Positions 39,249 to 51,725 of a stretch of 64,000 nucleotides of DNA are shown in pieces. The DNA is from Asparagopsis taxiformis. Lineage: Eukaryota > Rhodophyta > Florideophyceae > Bonnemaisoniales > Bonnemaisoniaceae. The stretch covers positions 93,267 through 157,266 of the forward strand of contig JALQPE010001895.1 of the NCBI GenBank assembly GCA_030407315.1. The letters are read 5' to 3'. The translations under genes were made by a program, and so were the position numbers. The notes under the pieces were generated by a model. It was not told the DNA's origin. It did not search any database and was given only the letters and a program-made list of their open reading frames with translations. How positions within the stretch are numbered: position 1 is the first letter of the stretch; every line of letters starts with the position of its first letter.

Positions 39249-42164
39249 GGTTTATCGAGGCGAGATGGGGGTGGTAGAGGAGCAGGTTTTCATGGGGGAT
39301 TGACGCGTGCGTGTGGGACGGGGTTTGCGCGGATGAAGAGAGGAATGTTGTTGCGAATTATCGACGGCATTTTTAGACGGGTTGATGCGGATTTGTAATT
39401 AGGGTCGTCGCGTCATTCCATCGGTTGGCACTTGTGGAGAGCGGCGTTCGGAGATGGCCGGATTCGATGGGACACGTCTGCTGCGCGTTTGTGGCGTGTC
39501 GGAGATGGTGGTTGGTTTTATGAGAATTTGTTTACAGTGTGTGGTGCATTGGGTTGGATGACACATCAGCTTGCGAGTGGATGTACCCCCTCGGAGGGTA
39601 CATTCCCGAGTTGATTGGAGGTTGGGACGGTATCAAAGAATGGAATATTTTGAAATTATTTCGTCGTGTGTGCTCGCCAACGCATGTCCAGTTGCGCGCT
39701 GGATTATGACACATCGTGTACAGTTTCGTGTCTTCGACGGTCCAATCGGCGATGGTCGTAGACACGTTTCCAGTTTTGGATACTGCCATGCTCAAGGTGG
39801 AATTGGATATTTTTCTCAAAATTGGGGATATTGAAATAATTTCATTTGCACGTAAGTTTGCAATACCCTAAACCGGAAGACGTAAGCGAAAGCATCGCTC
39901 CGGACGTGACATCTCTGTAGTCCATCACGGTCACGTAGATTAGAGTTGTTGTTGTTTGCGCTTGTTTCCCATACTTGCGGGCGCAATTTGATATGGTAGT
40001 TAAGAAGGGCCCGGGTAATTAATTCTTAATTTCAAATTGGGTGTCTAAATTTAAATGCGGCGGCAATTTCTCTGTTCTGTAATCATTTATCCAAAGTCTC
40101 AAGTGCTGTATGTCTGCGTGCGATTTATCAGTTTCCGCACGGCAGTGAGCCTGACGTTTCTAGGTGAGTATTTTACCAACATTGAGCATCAATTTTAGAA
40201 AGACCTACTCCCGAGACCCAACCCTCCCCGCCAGTCGAGATATCGCCCCATTCTACAACCACAGTTGCCCGTATTTTCTCATTCCATTGGTGCGCAAGTA
40301 CGAATACACATGTACAAAGGATGGAGGCGTATTAATGGCCCCGAATACTTCATACATTAAACAAGCAATCGATGCACGCGCATGTGCCACTTGTAATTGT
40401 TCGAGTGGAGCACTATCGGGACTCACGCAGCCGTTATCCAAACGCTGCCTGCGTCGCCGCCAATACTCGACTGCCCGCCCGCCCGTCCGCGGGTAGACGC
40501 GATCCGTCGGTCATCGCTCTAGATGAAAGAGACATTCACCTGCAACGCTTCTATCAGGCTGTTTGGATGATTGACAAACGCACAGTCACCATTCATTCGC
40601 ATACAATATCTTGAAATGTTTGTTTCCTCAACGTATACCAGCGTGGTGCGATTGACGACAAGTCAAAGGTACTACACGTATTGTCCGGGCCCATCGTCAG
40701 GGCCCACTACCACATGCACGTTCGAATGACACAATAGACCGGGTGTGATGCTTGAGCAGTTTTGCTATTTCGACGCAATACACCGATTGTACACGTCCAG
40801 GCTCTCGTTCATCAAATAGTCCAAGGTGGTGTGTGTCTCATCTCATTTTGCAGCACCTTTGACCACGACAACTGATGACGACTGCGATCAATTATGAAAA
40901 GTACAGTCGCCAAACTCGTGTCAACTCACGTTTATAGTCGCTTTCAAGCACATGTTGCTGCTGAGCTTCCACCTCAAACTCATCTCGGAATGGGCACGAC
41001 AATGTAACTAGCATGTCGCAACGAGGAGGTTGTGTAGTTTGTATGGCACAGCACGATTGCACCAACTGTGACGAATGCATGGGACGATCGATGAGAGTTG
41101 GTTGCGCAAGCGATGAACGAGCGGTATCAATTTCTGGACGGAAACTGTGCCACTTCACGAGCACGTGGCGCACTGCTCCCCGGGTTTGTTTCGTCTTGTA
41201 CGAAGGAGCCAAATATAGAAAGTTGGCGGTCGTATATCTCAGCAATTCAGTGGTACACAAGGCACCAGCATGACCTTTGTCAAAGTCTAGGCGTGTGAAT
41301 TGATGACATTAGGGTCGTATCATTTCACGTAGCGTTACTGTATTGTATGGACGCGTCACGCACGAGGACCGCTTTGAGCGGCGCGCGGTGTGTCAGACAG
41401 TCACGAGCGTTTGTGCAATGTAGGAGATTGGAGTACGTTTTGCATTTGTACCGTCCGACAGGGAGCATCAGCAGCTCGCGGTTGGAGGCGGCTCTTTGTC
41501 GACACGTGTTGGCTAAAATGTTTGGATGTGCAATGCGATGTTTGCGCACATGAGACAAACAAATGGCGAGGTGGTTTCAGTGAAGATATCGATGGATGTA
41601 TGTGCGGAAAAAACCTAATCGAAATGTGGGACGCATGTGGCGGTTTCGTAGCAGGTCTGGATATGGTTGTGCGGAAATGCGAGAGCTCAAGATCAGGCTT
41701 TGCGTGGTCACGCACGACGGATGGATGTGTCATCATAAGAATATGCCGCTTAGCGCTCAAAGTTCAAATTCAGGAATTCACATTTGTGCGGCTGGCAAGG
41801 GCGCGTGACGAGGTACTACCACATCGTGACGGCACGGTGGAAGCAGACTGTAAAGACGAATGAGGAAGGCCAACGTGGGCAGTTACAAAACAGCCAGCAA
41901 TGCGCCGCGTACAACACGTGTAACAAGCACAAGTCGCATAAAAAGCGCGTCAGAACAACGCAATGGCAGCGCGTAGTGTCACGATTCAGCCAACGCCCGT
42001 ACCAAACGATCGACTATTCGATTCCGTATCTTACTGTACACGCCCATTCTTCGCACACGTGACCGCGAGCAATCGCCGTGACACCCAAAACCCGTCATCA
42101 TTGACGCGCACGCACGCACGCATCGCCCCCGTTGCCACCGCCCAGCAGCCGCCATTCCCAAACC
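39249..42164. other. Long gene-poor intergenic region
   Basis: About 2.9 kb. The left end is the transporter promoter and the last 200 bases are the C-rich leader of the next gene. In between, no frame has recognisable protein features. A 7-base inverted repeat (TGTACCC ... GGGTACA) is at about 39580-39602. A donor-like AG/GTGAGT is at 40164. Confidence 0.45.
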
Positions 42165-44852
42165 ATGAAGCGCGCCGCCAAGGTCTGCTGGATCGGCTTT
42201 GTCTTCTCCACCATTGTTGTCGCCGCCGTTGCAGGACTCCTCGTCTACTTCACCGCCTTCCGTCGCACCGACCAGCCCGCCGCCTCGGACGCACTGCAGC
42301 CCATCGACGACGACGCCTCCACCCAGCCCGACTCGGTGGTGCCCGATGGCGAAACCTCCCTCGTCGACCATCTCGCCCACGCCGTCCCCGGATTTGAGTA
42401 TCGCGTCGTCGACTTTGACGGCGACGGGCTCGCCCTCGTGCAGCTCGACGGCTCCCGCTCTCATACTCACTACTTTGACGAGGGACCGCCCGCCGTTATC
42501 GGCAAACTCGTCGAGAAAAAATGGTTCCGCAATGATACAAAGGAGCAAATCGCGACTGGAACTTCCCCCGTTGTCCAGTTCCCCGTCGGACAAACCGTCG
42601 TGGGCTTGACCGTTTCCGACAACTTTCGAGACTCCCATACCGATTATGCCACAATTTATGTGGAAAAGCCTATTACCAAGGGCGCTTATTGTTATTATTA
42701 CGAGCCACATCCCTCCAATACTCTGTCTCTACAGCCTGGCGTAGCCGATGACCCTCAGCGTCCAATCTTTGCTCATCGTACCGATACAATCGAGTTTACC
42801 GATGCTAGCGATTTTCCATCCGTCTTTGAGACCAGGGAATTTCAGGCACGCTGCATCTTTCTGCTAGACGGTTCGCGCAAAATCAACTTTTCCCTCGATC
42901 ATTTCGGCCCTATTCGACTCGTAACCGGTGAAACCGTCGTGCATGAAAATCTTAGCCCCGATGAGCAAACCTCCAATTTTGATTATGACCTACCGCCCGG
43001 TCTGCAGCTCTTCGAACTTCTGTATTACAGGTCCAGCTCCTCCGCTGCAGAGCTCAATCTGCGTATGGGTGGTGAAAACTTGTTGCATGATCTGTCCCAA
43101 TTGCTCCCGATTATTACCAACATCGACCCGAAGACTTCCACCCTCGGCGGTGGCGGAAACGTTCGTGTTCAGGGCATCAACCTTGTCAATGGTGTGAAGA
43201 TCAACTTTGGATCCCGTCGACTCAACGTCATTGAAGATCTGTCCTCAGACGTCCAGGTATTTGTGGAAGCGCCACCAGCTGAGCAAGCGGGTGCCGTTGC
43301 AATCAGCGCAACCAACCCAGTTGGAACTTCCAACACATTGCAGTTTTCATATGCTGTCAACGGCAAGCCACCCGTTCGCTTTGAGCAAAGCACTGTTATG
43401 GATGGTAATTCTGGAAACAAACTCACAATCTCGCTCATCACTGGCATCAAGTACGGCCCGGATTATCGACTATACGCTTCAGCAATTAACAATCGCGTTC
43501 ACTCAATGGATATTGACCAGGATATGCGTGCATCAGATCTATGCACCACGCCGCCCTTGGGCACCTTTCGAAGTATCCTCGGTCTAGCGTTCAACCCAGC
43601 AGATGAAGACGTGAAATTGTATGTGTCGGCCTCTGTGTTGGACTGGAAGAGTAAGGAGCGTCTAGACACAGATGATGCTTGGGCAAATGGTCAGATTTTA
43701 CTGTTGATGAAAAACGTTAACGGTGAATGTCTAGACAAGGTGGGCGATCCAATTATCACTGGCCTACCCGTATCGAATCACGATCACGGTGTGAACGGTC
43801 TCGTATTCGACAACGACGGTAGGCTGCATATTCAAGTGGGTGGGTCCACAAATGCGGGACATAACGACGCCGGCAGTCGACTGGGCGGTATTGATGAAAC
43901 ACCGCTCAGTGGCGCTAGTCTAGTTGCAGATGTTAACAAAGCGGGCTTCGACGGTGCTGTGAAGTACGATTCGACGGATCCCGGCACCGCGAGACAGATT
44001 TCTGGTGATGTATCAGTGTTCAGTCCTGGATGGCGTAATTCATTCGGTATCAACATCCACTCCAACGGTTGGTTGTACGCGACAGACAACGGAGCGTCGA
44101 CGGGCTTTGGAGACAAATCGGTGTCGTGCACAGAGTTTGAAGAGCTGGTCGGAGAGAATTTGGACGACAAGGTTGGGAAAATTGAGGAGAACAAGTACTA
44201 CGGACATCCAAATCGAAATCGGGGACGCACAGATCCCAAGCAATGCGTATTCAGAGACACAAAGGAAAAATCGGACGATGAATATCGAGCACCGCTGGCA
44301 ACATTTGAAAGTTCCACAGACGGTGTTGTGGAGTACACAGCGAATGTATTCGACGGAGAGCTTCGTGGCGATCTACTGTGTTCCAAGTATTCAACAGAGG
44401 AAAGCCCAGGCAAAGTGTTCCGATTACAATTGAAAGACAATGGTGACCTCGCCAAGGAGCCGGACGAAATATGGCCAGCATCGGGTCTGAGCATAGAAGT
44501 GATGCCGTGGGGGCAGATTCTAATGGCGCGTGTCTATAAACAGGAAATCATGGAGCTGAAGCCGCTGTACGACATCGGGATCCTGCCAGTTTTGATCGGG
44601 ATGTCGCCGGTGCGCGGACCTAAATCTGGGGGTAATGTCGTCATGATTACTGGGCACAATCTCGGGGACAATCCTGGCGCCAAGTTTGGCAACACGGATT
44701 GTACAGATGTTCATAATGTTGTTAGAAGAGGTGAGTTTAGCCAGTTTCGATGTAGAGTGCCAGAGGGTTCGCCTGGACTCGTGGAGGTCACCGCTTTCGT
44801 TGATGGGGTCAAGGCGAGCGGTGAACTCGATTATCGCTATATGAATGTGTGA
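42165..44852 (+). CDS. Membrane-anchored TIG / propeller / TIG protein (paralogue 2)
   Basis: An 895-residue type II-like protein. A short basic start and one membrane segment (about 8-30, CWIGFVFSTIVVAAVAGLLVYF) replace the cleavable signal of paralogue 1. Then come an acidic stalk, a PKD-like module with DFDGDG (near 85) and SHTHYF, and a PA14-like beta domain at about 175-305 (CYYYE, FQARCIFLLDG). A TIG domain follows (about 315-400, DPKTSTLGGGG), then the sugar-dehydrogenase-like propeller (about 410-790: LPVSNHDHGVNGLVFD, GGSTNAG, FSPGWRNSFG, HPNRNRGR). A last TIG domain ends it (about 809-895). The outside-facing domains suggest binding or oxidising extracellular sugars, which is inference. 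ATTAAA at 44864-44869 may be the poly(A) signal. Confidence 0.85.
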   Translation: MKRAAKVCWIGFVFSTIVVAAVAGLLVYFTAFRRTDQPAASDALQPIDDDASTQPDSVVPDGETSLVDHLAHAVPGFEYRVVDFDGDGLALVQLDGSRSHTHYFDEGPPAVIGKLVEKKWFRNDTKEQIATGTSPVVQFPVGQTVVGLTVSDNFRDSHTDYATIYVEKPITKGAYCYYYEPHPSNTLSLQPGVADDPQRPIFAHRTDTIEFTDASDFPSVFETREFQARCIFLLDGSRKINFSLDHFGPIRLVTGETVVHENLSPDEQTSNFDYDLPPGLQLFELLYYRSSSSAAELNLRMGGENLLHDLSQLLPIITNIDPKTSTLGGGGNVRVQGINLVNGVKINFGSRRLNVIEDLSSDVQVFVEAPPAEQAGAVAISATNPVGTSNTLQFSYAVNGKPPVRFEQSTVMDGNSGNKLTISLITGIKYGPDYRLYASAINNRVHSMDIDQDMRASDLCTTPPLGTFRSILGLAFNPADEDVKLYVSASVLDWKSKERLDTDDAWANGQILLLMKNVNGECLDKVGDPIITGLPVSNHDHGVNGLVFDNDGRLHIQVGGSTNAGHNDAGSRLGGIDETPLSGASLVADVNKAGFDGAVKYDSTDPGTARQISGDVSVFSPGWRNSFGINIHSNGWLYATDNGASTGFGDKSVSCTEFEELVGENLDDKVGKIEENKYYGHPNRNRGRTDPKQCVFRDTKEKSDDEYRAPLATFESSTDGVVEYTANVFDGELRGDLLCSKYSTEESPGKVFRLQLKDNGDLAKEPDEIWPASGLSIEVMPWGQILMARVYKQEIMELKPLYDIGILPVLIGMSPVRGPKSGGNVVMITGHNLGDNPGAKFGNTDCTDVHNVVRRGEFSQFRCRVPEGSPGLVEVTAFVDGVKASGELDYRYMNV

Positions 44853-45603
44853 CGCGCATGTATATTAAATTTCCGAGTAGATGACGCGTTTATTTCCACA
44901 AACGCTTTGCCATTCGATATGTTTGTAATCAACGATGATGACGTACTCGACCATCTTGTACAGTAAAGCAACACTTTTGAATGGTGTCATTGCTGTCCAA
45001 CTTTACAGACAGTGCAAAAGTGCTGGCCCACTGGATGCAATTTACAGATCAAAGGTCCTCCAATCGCAACGGATAGCAATGATATACGCAGAAATGATTG
45101 GCCGTCCTTTCACTGTACGGCACGGCCGGATCTGTGCCGTGCATTGCATCAAAAAAACGGCATCCGAACGGGCCATCCGGACGGCACCGACAACAAAATA
45201 GTGTGCACGTCTACGTCGCATGTCCCATTGCCGACGGTGCAGCGACCATCAATCGCTGATTGACAATCAGCCGCTCGCTCTGTGCCGTTGCAGAAACTCA
45301 ACATGTAATCACACCTGCCAGTCACAACCATGCGCCCGCACGCACCCACGTACGACCGTTTAATCTAACTACACCCACCCAGTACACGTACCCAGCACTC
45401 CGCTTCTGATCATTCCGCTCCGCCGTCTCTCATGCGCCCAATCCTTTAACACTCTCCGCCTCATTCCAGCCGACTCCTTCAGCTATTCCCATTCCACCCT
45501 CACCAAACAACTTGCAGCCAACCACAACCACACCCACATCCAATCCGCCCGCCCATCCGCCCGCCCATCCGCCTGCCCTCCACCCAATCCCACCAGGCCC
45601 AAA
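44853..45603. other. Intergenic region between paralogues 2 and 3
   Basis: This holds the 3' end of paralogue 2 and a long pyrimidine/C-rich leader of paralogue 3. The leader includes a 12-base repeat. No gene is supported. Confidence 0.45.
45543..45578 (+). repeat. 12-base tandem repeat, three copies, in a 5' leader
   Basis: ATCCGCCCGCCC occurs twice, followed by ATCCGCCTGCCC, 25 bases before the ATG of paralogue 3. Confidence 0.9.
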
Positions 45604-48600
45604 ATGGTGCGCCCCATCATCGTCATCGCGCTCACATCAACCCTCCTCGCCGTCGGCGTCACCCTCGCAGTAGTGCTCTCTCTGCGCGCCACAAACGACC
45701 GCGCGCAAGACGGCGACCTACTGCCCGTCAGCACACAACTTCCGCAGCAATCGCCGGAGCTGTTTGCGTCGCCGGACGCGCAGCCCGAAATCGTCATCGC
45801 CGTCACACCGGCCGCAACGCCAACAGGCGGCGTGATAATCGTCGCTGAACCCGCGACAGACACACCGCAACCGCCAGTCGCCACGCCGCCAGACGTGGAA
45901 ACCGACGTCATTCTTCCGCAATTGCCCGACCCTGCCGCGTCGCCGACTGTGCTACCAGACGCGCTGCCAGTCGTTGAGACGCCCCCGGTAGCACCAGACC
46001 CGACGCCGACGCTCACGCCGCCCTCGCTGCCCGTCGTGCCCTCTCGCGAGGCACCCGCCCCGCAATTGACACCGCCCTCGCTGCCAGAGGTCGCAGAGAC
46101 CGCCGGCCCGCGCAGCCCTGCCGATGATGATACGCATGTGCAGACGCCCGAGCATGTCGCGCATGCGGTGCCGGGTCGCGCTTATGAACAGCCCGATCTG
46201 GATGGGGATGGGATTGAAATTGTCGAATTGGACGCGTCTAGATCGCATTCGCATTTTTATGAGGCCGGGCCGCCGTCAGAGCTGGGGAGGATCGTTTCGT
46301 GGATCTGGTTCGATCCGGAGACGGAGGATGTGCTCGCGGAATCTTCTACACCGTTTTTACAGTTTGGACTAGGGCTCACTAGAGTTGGCCTGCGTGTGCG
46401 GGATAACTTTGGTAATGAGAATGTGGATTATACCAATGTTACGATTACGCCGTCTAGTGTTCCGGGCGCATTTTGTTATTTTTATGACACGCCTGGTGAG
46501 ACTGGATTTATCCTCGACACTAATGTTGTTGTGGGTGTCAAGCCGCTTAACGGAACGCTGGTTGAAAACATTGACTTTTCGTCGATCAATGACTTTCCTG
46601 AGGCGTTTCAGAACAAAACGTTTCAGACAAGATGTATGTTCCATTCTGAAGGTGGTAGTGATGCCACATTTACAATTGCTCATGACGGCGCGATGCGAGT
46701 GTTGGTGAGTAGTAACGGCGACGCACCAATCGTGTTGGCTGATGTGACCTCAGCAGGCAGTGAAAACACCAGCGTGACATATGCCATGCCGGCCGGTCGA
46801 AATTCGTTCCAGATTTGGTACTTGCAAATTGCAGAGACGCCCGCGCAGCTCGTCGTGTTGGAATCTCCAGCGCAAGAGCACGAACTCTCGCAGCAACTGC
46901 CGCTCATCTCGTATATTGACCCGCCCAACTCGACATTGGCCGGCGGTGGCGTGCTCAACGTGTTTGGAACAGGGCTGTGGAATGCGCCCAATGTGTACTT
47001 TGATGGTGAAATTCTGCCGCCGCCCGATGCGGAGCGCTCGACAACTACTCTTCTGTCTGTCATTGTACCGCCGAGCGACGTGGAGAAGACAGTTCAAGTC
47101 ACTGTTGGTAACCGTTTCGGTGGTTCAAATGGTGTGCCATTCGTGTATGACGACTCGGGATTGCCGCCGATTAAATTTCGCGAGACTCGAGTTCAGAAGG
47201 ATGATATGATTTTTAAGATTCCCTTCATTACAAATCTTCAGTACGGTCCAGACGGCCGCCTCTATCTCGCCTCTCTTGACTCGTTTGTATATTCTGTCGT
47301 CATCAGCAGACAACTTGTGGCGTCTGATGTCTGCAAGAGTCCGAGTCTTGGAAACAGTCGAACTGTCATTGGACTCGCCTTCAACCCTGCCGATACAGAA
47401 GTCAAACTGTATGCCTCGTCTTCCATCTTTTTCTGGGAAATGCAGGATGTGACCGGTGACTTCCCTTGGGCTAACGGACGGGTCTCTGTGTTGAAGCCAA
47501 ACTACGAGGGTGCCTGTCTAGGTATTGTTGGTGATCCTATCATCACAGGGCTTCCAGTGTCCAATCATGATCATGGAGTGAACGGACTATTGTTTGATGA
47601 TGACGGTCTACTTCACATCCAAGTCGGAGGGGCGACCAATGCTGGCGTTAATGCATTGAACATTGGCGGAATATCCGAGAGTCCTCTCAGTGCAGCCAGC
47701 TTGATTGCCGATGTGAACAAACCCGGTTTCAATGGAAATATGGTATACGATGACGCGGACCCAGGTGTTGCGAGAATTATTCAAGGTGATGTTGAGGTGT
47801 TCTCACCTGGATGGAGAAACTCATTCGATTTATGTATGCATTCTAACGGAATGATGTATGCGACAGACAATGGAGCAAACGCAGAATTCGGCAACCGTTC
47901 CATTTCCTGCACAGAAGAGGGTCTGATCTCGCCGTATCATTCTGACGACAAGCTAGCCAAACTAATTGAGGGCAAGTACGGAGGTCATGCCAACCGAAAC
48001 CGTGGACGTGACGACCCGATTCAATGCCGATGGCGATCACCAGAAGACCCGCCAACTGACAATTACAATCCTCCAATTGCGACGTTGCAATCGTCCACAG
48101 ATGGTATCATCGAATACACAGCCGACTTGTTCAGTGGACGAATGAAGGGCGATTTGATCTTGTCCAAGTATAGTACCAATGACCCCAACGACGAGGGCCG
48201 CGTGTATCGGGTGCGGCTAGACGGAAATGGCGATCGGGAAGGGCCTGTGAATACGTTGTGGGACGCAAGCGGTCTGTCGCTGGAAATGTCACCGTGGGGC
48301 GACCTGCTGATGGGGCGGCTTTACGACTTTGAAATCATGGTGCTGCAGGCGGAGTACGAGACGCCGAAAGTGGGATCGCTGATCGCGGTGACTCCGTTCC
48401 GCGGGCCGGTCGGCGGTGGAAACGTGGTGCTGGTGACTGGATACCAGATGGGAAGGTCGGCGACTGCGTTGTTCGCAGGCAATCCATGTACAGCAGTGGA
48501 GGAGATTGATGAGGACCAATTCCGATGCACAGTTCCTGCCGGAATAGCTGGCAGCGTGAGAGTTTCCATCCGACTAGCGGATGGAAGAATTGTGAAAAGC

Positions 48601-48636
48601 TCGAGAGGGTACGACTACCGGTACATGCGGATCTAG
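45604..48636 (+). CDS. Membrane-anchored TIG / propeller / TIG protein (paralogue 3)
   Basis: A 1010-residue relative of the preceding gene, same strand, probably from tandem duplication. A membrane segment lies at about 5-27 (IIVIALTSTLLAVGVTLAVVL). A long Pro/Ala/Thr-rich stalk (about 45-170) is expected to be glycosylated and extended. Next are the PKD-like module with DLDGDG (near 200) and SHSHFY, and a PA14-like domain at about 290-425. TIG is at about 436-520 (DPPNSTLAGGG). The propeller is at about 530-905 (LPVSNHDHGVNGLLFD, FSPGWRNSFD, HANRNRGRDD). A C-terminal TIG starts near 924 (PFRGPVGGGN). The order of domains is the same as in paralogue 2; the stalk is the main difference. It likely works at the cell surface or Golgi lumen. 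Confidence 0.86.
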   Translation: MVRPIIVIALTSTLLAVGVTLAVVLSLRATNDRAQDGDLLPVSTQLPQQSPELFASPDAQPEIVIAVTPAATPTGGVIIVAEPATDTPQPPVATPPDVETDVILPQLPDPAASPTVLPDALPVVETPPVAPDPTPTLTPPSLPVVPSREAPAPQLTPPSLPEVAETAGPRSPADDDTHVQTPEHVAHAVPGRAYEQPDLDGDGIEIVELDASRSHSHFYEAGPPSELGRIVSWIWFDPETEDVLAESSTPFLQFGLGLTRVGLRVRDNFGNENVDYTNVTITPSSVPGAFCYFYDTPGETGFILDTNVVVGVKPLNGTLVENIDFSSINDFPEAFQNKTFQTRCMFHSEGGSDATFTIAHDGAMRVLVSSNGDAPIVLADVTSAGSENTSVTYAMPAGRNSFQIWYLQIAETPAQLVVLESPAQEHELSQQLPLISYIDPPNSTLAGGGVLNVFGTGLWNAPNVYFDGEILPPPDAERSTTTLLSVIVPPSDVEKTVQVTVGNRFGGSNGVPFVYDDSGLPPIKFRETRVQKDDMIFKIPFITNLQYGPDGRLYLASLDSFVYSVVISRQLVASDVCKSPSLGNSRTVIGLAFNPADTEVKLYASSSIFFWEMQDVTGDFPWANGRVSVLKPNYEGACLGIVGDPIITGLPVSNHDHGVNGLLFDDDGLLHIQVGGATNAGVNALNIGGISESPLSAASLIADVNKPGFNGNMVYDDADPGVARIIQGDVEVFSPGWRNSFDLCMHSNGMMYATDNGANAEFGNRSISCTEEGLISPYHSDDKLAKLIEGKYGGHANRNRGRDDPIQCRWRSPEDPPTDNYNPPIATLQSSTDGIIEYTADLFSGRMKGDLILSKYSTNDPNDEGRVYRVRLDGNGDREGPVNTLWDASGLSLEMSPWGDLLMGRLYDFEIMVLQAEYETPKVGSLIAVTPFRGPVGGGNVVLVTGYQMGRSATALFAGNPCTAVEEIDEDQFRCTVPAGIAGSVRVSIRLADGRIVKSSRGYDYRYMRI

Positions 48637-51062
<2,426 letters not shown>

Positions 51063-51725
51063 TTGCGTTTATCGCAATTGGCCGTAAGACAGCATGAAGC
51101 ATTCTTGAATGGGGAGAGAATGATAATGCTGTTGTGTATGTGTACATGTACTATAGTGGGTTTCCGTGTTAACAGGAACTTTACGATGGTTTCGTAAGTA
51201 ATTTTGGACTCGTTCCTGATATGCTATGAACGCATGCACAGAGTGGAAGTGGGTACTTTTCCAACGGAAGTTGTACCATGTTTACTGCATCAAGGACTTG
51301 GGAAAGTGAAGACATCCCGTCTATAGGATCCGGAATCATGCATTGGATCATTGAATATGCACATACGAAGATGATGATTTGAGGTGACAATGCGCAGAAG
51401 AACGAACGTGTTTGGTAACGCAATTGTAATATGGCTCACCTCGCTGCCTTTGTCATTGTCTTCGTTCTTAAAATAGTCTGTAGTTGATCGCCCCACTCAC
51501 GAGGGAGCTCGTGAGATTGTCGTTTTGTGTGTTGGGCTCGTTTAGTCTGGTTGTGTTTACTGAGAAACTACTGTCAACACGTAAAATATTATTCTTTCTT
51601 GCTACAGAAGTGAAGTGATTTTGGCCAGCAATGAACTTGAAAAACTTCTGTGGTGCAACGGTCACATTGGCCGCCTAATCTCACGCACTCCTTCCAGCCG
51701 TACTTGTTTCACAGCAGTCCACGCC
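51063..51725. other. Intergenic region before the aminopeptidase gene
   Basis: Contains the 3' UTR of the helicase gene and the promoter/leader of the aminopeptidase gene. The downstream frame is open from TTG 51615 but lacks an ATG before 51726. No other gene is supported. Confidence 0.4.

Noticed and set aside
40164..40198. GTGAGT ... TTTTAG as an intron
   Set aside because: Only 35 bases, too short for a normal spliceosomal intron, with no coding frame joined by it.
41390..41863. 157-codon Cys-rich frame
   Set aside because: Starts at GTG, overlaps a minus-strand frame of similar length, and its cysteines do not form a recognisable finger.
41979..42710. 243-codon minus-strand frame over the start of paralogue 2
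   Set aside because: Gly/Val/Asp-rich shadow of the anchored protein; no independent support.
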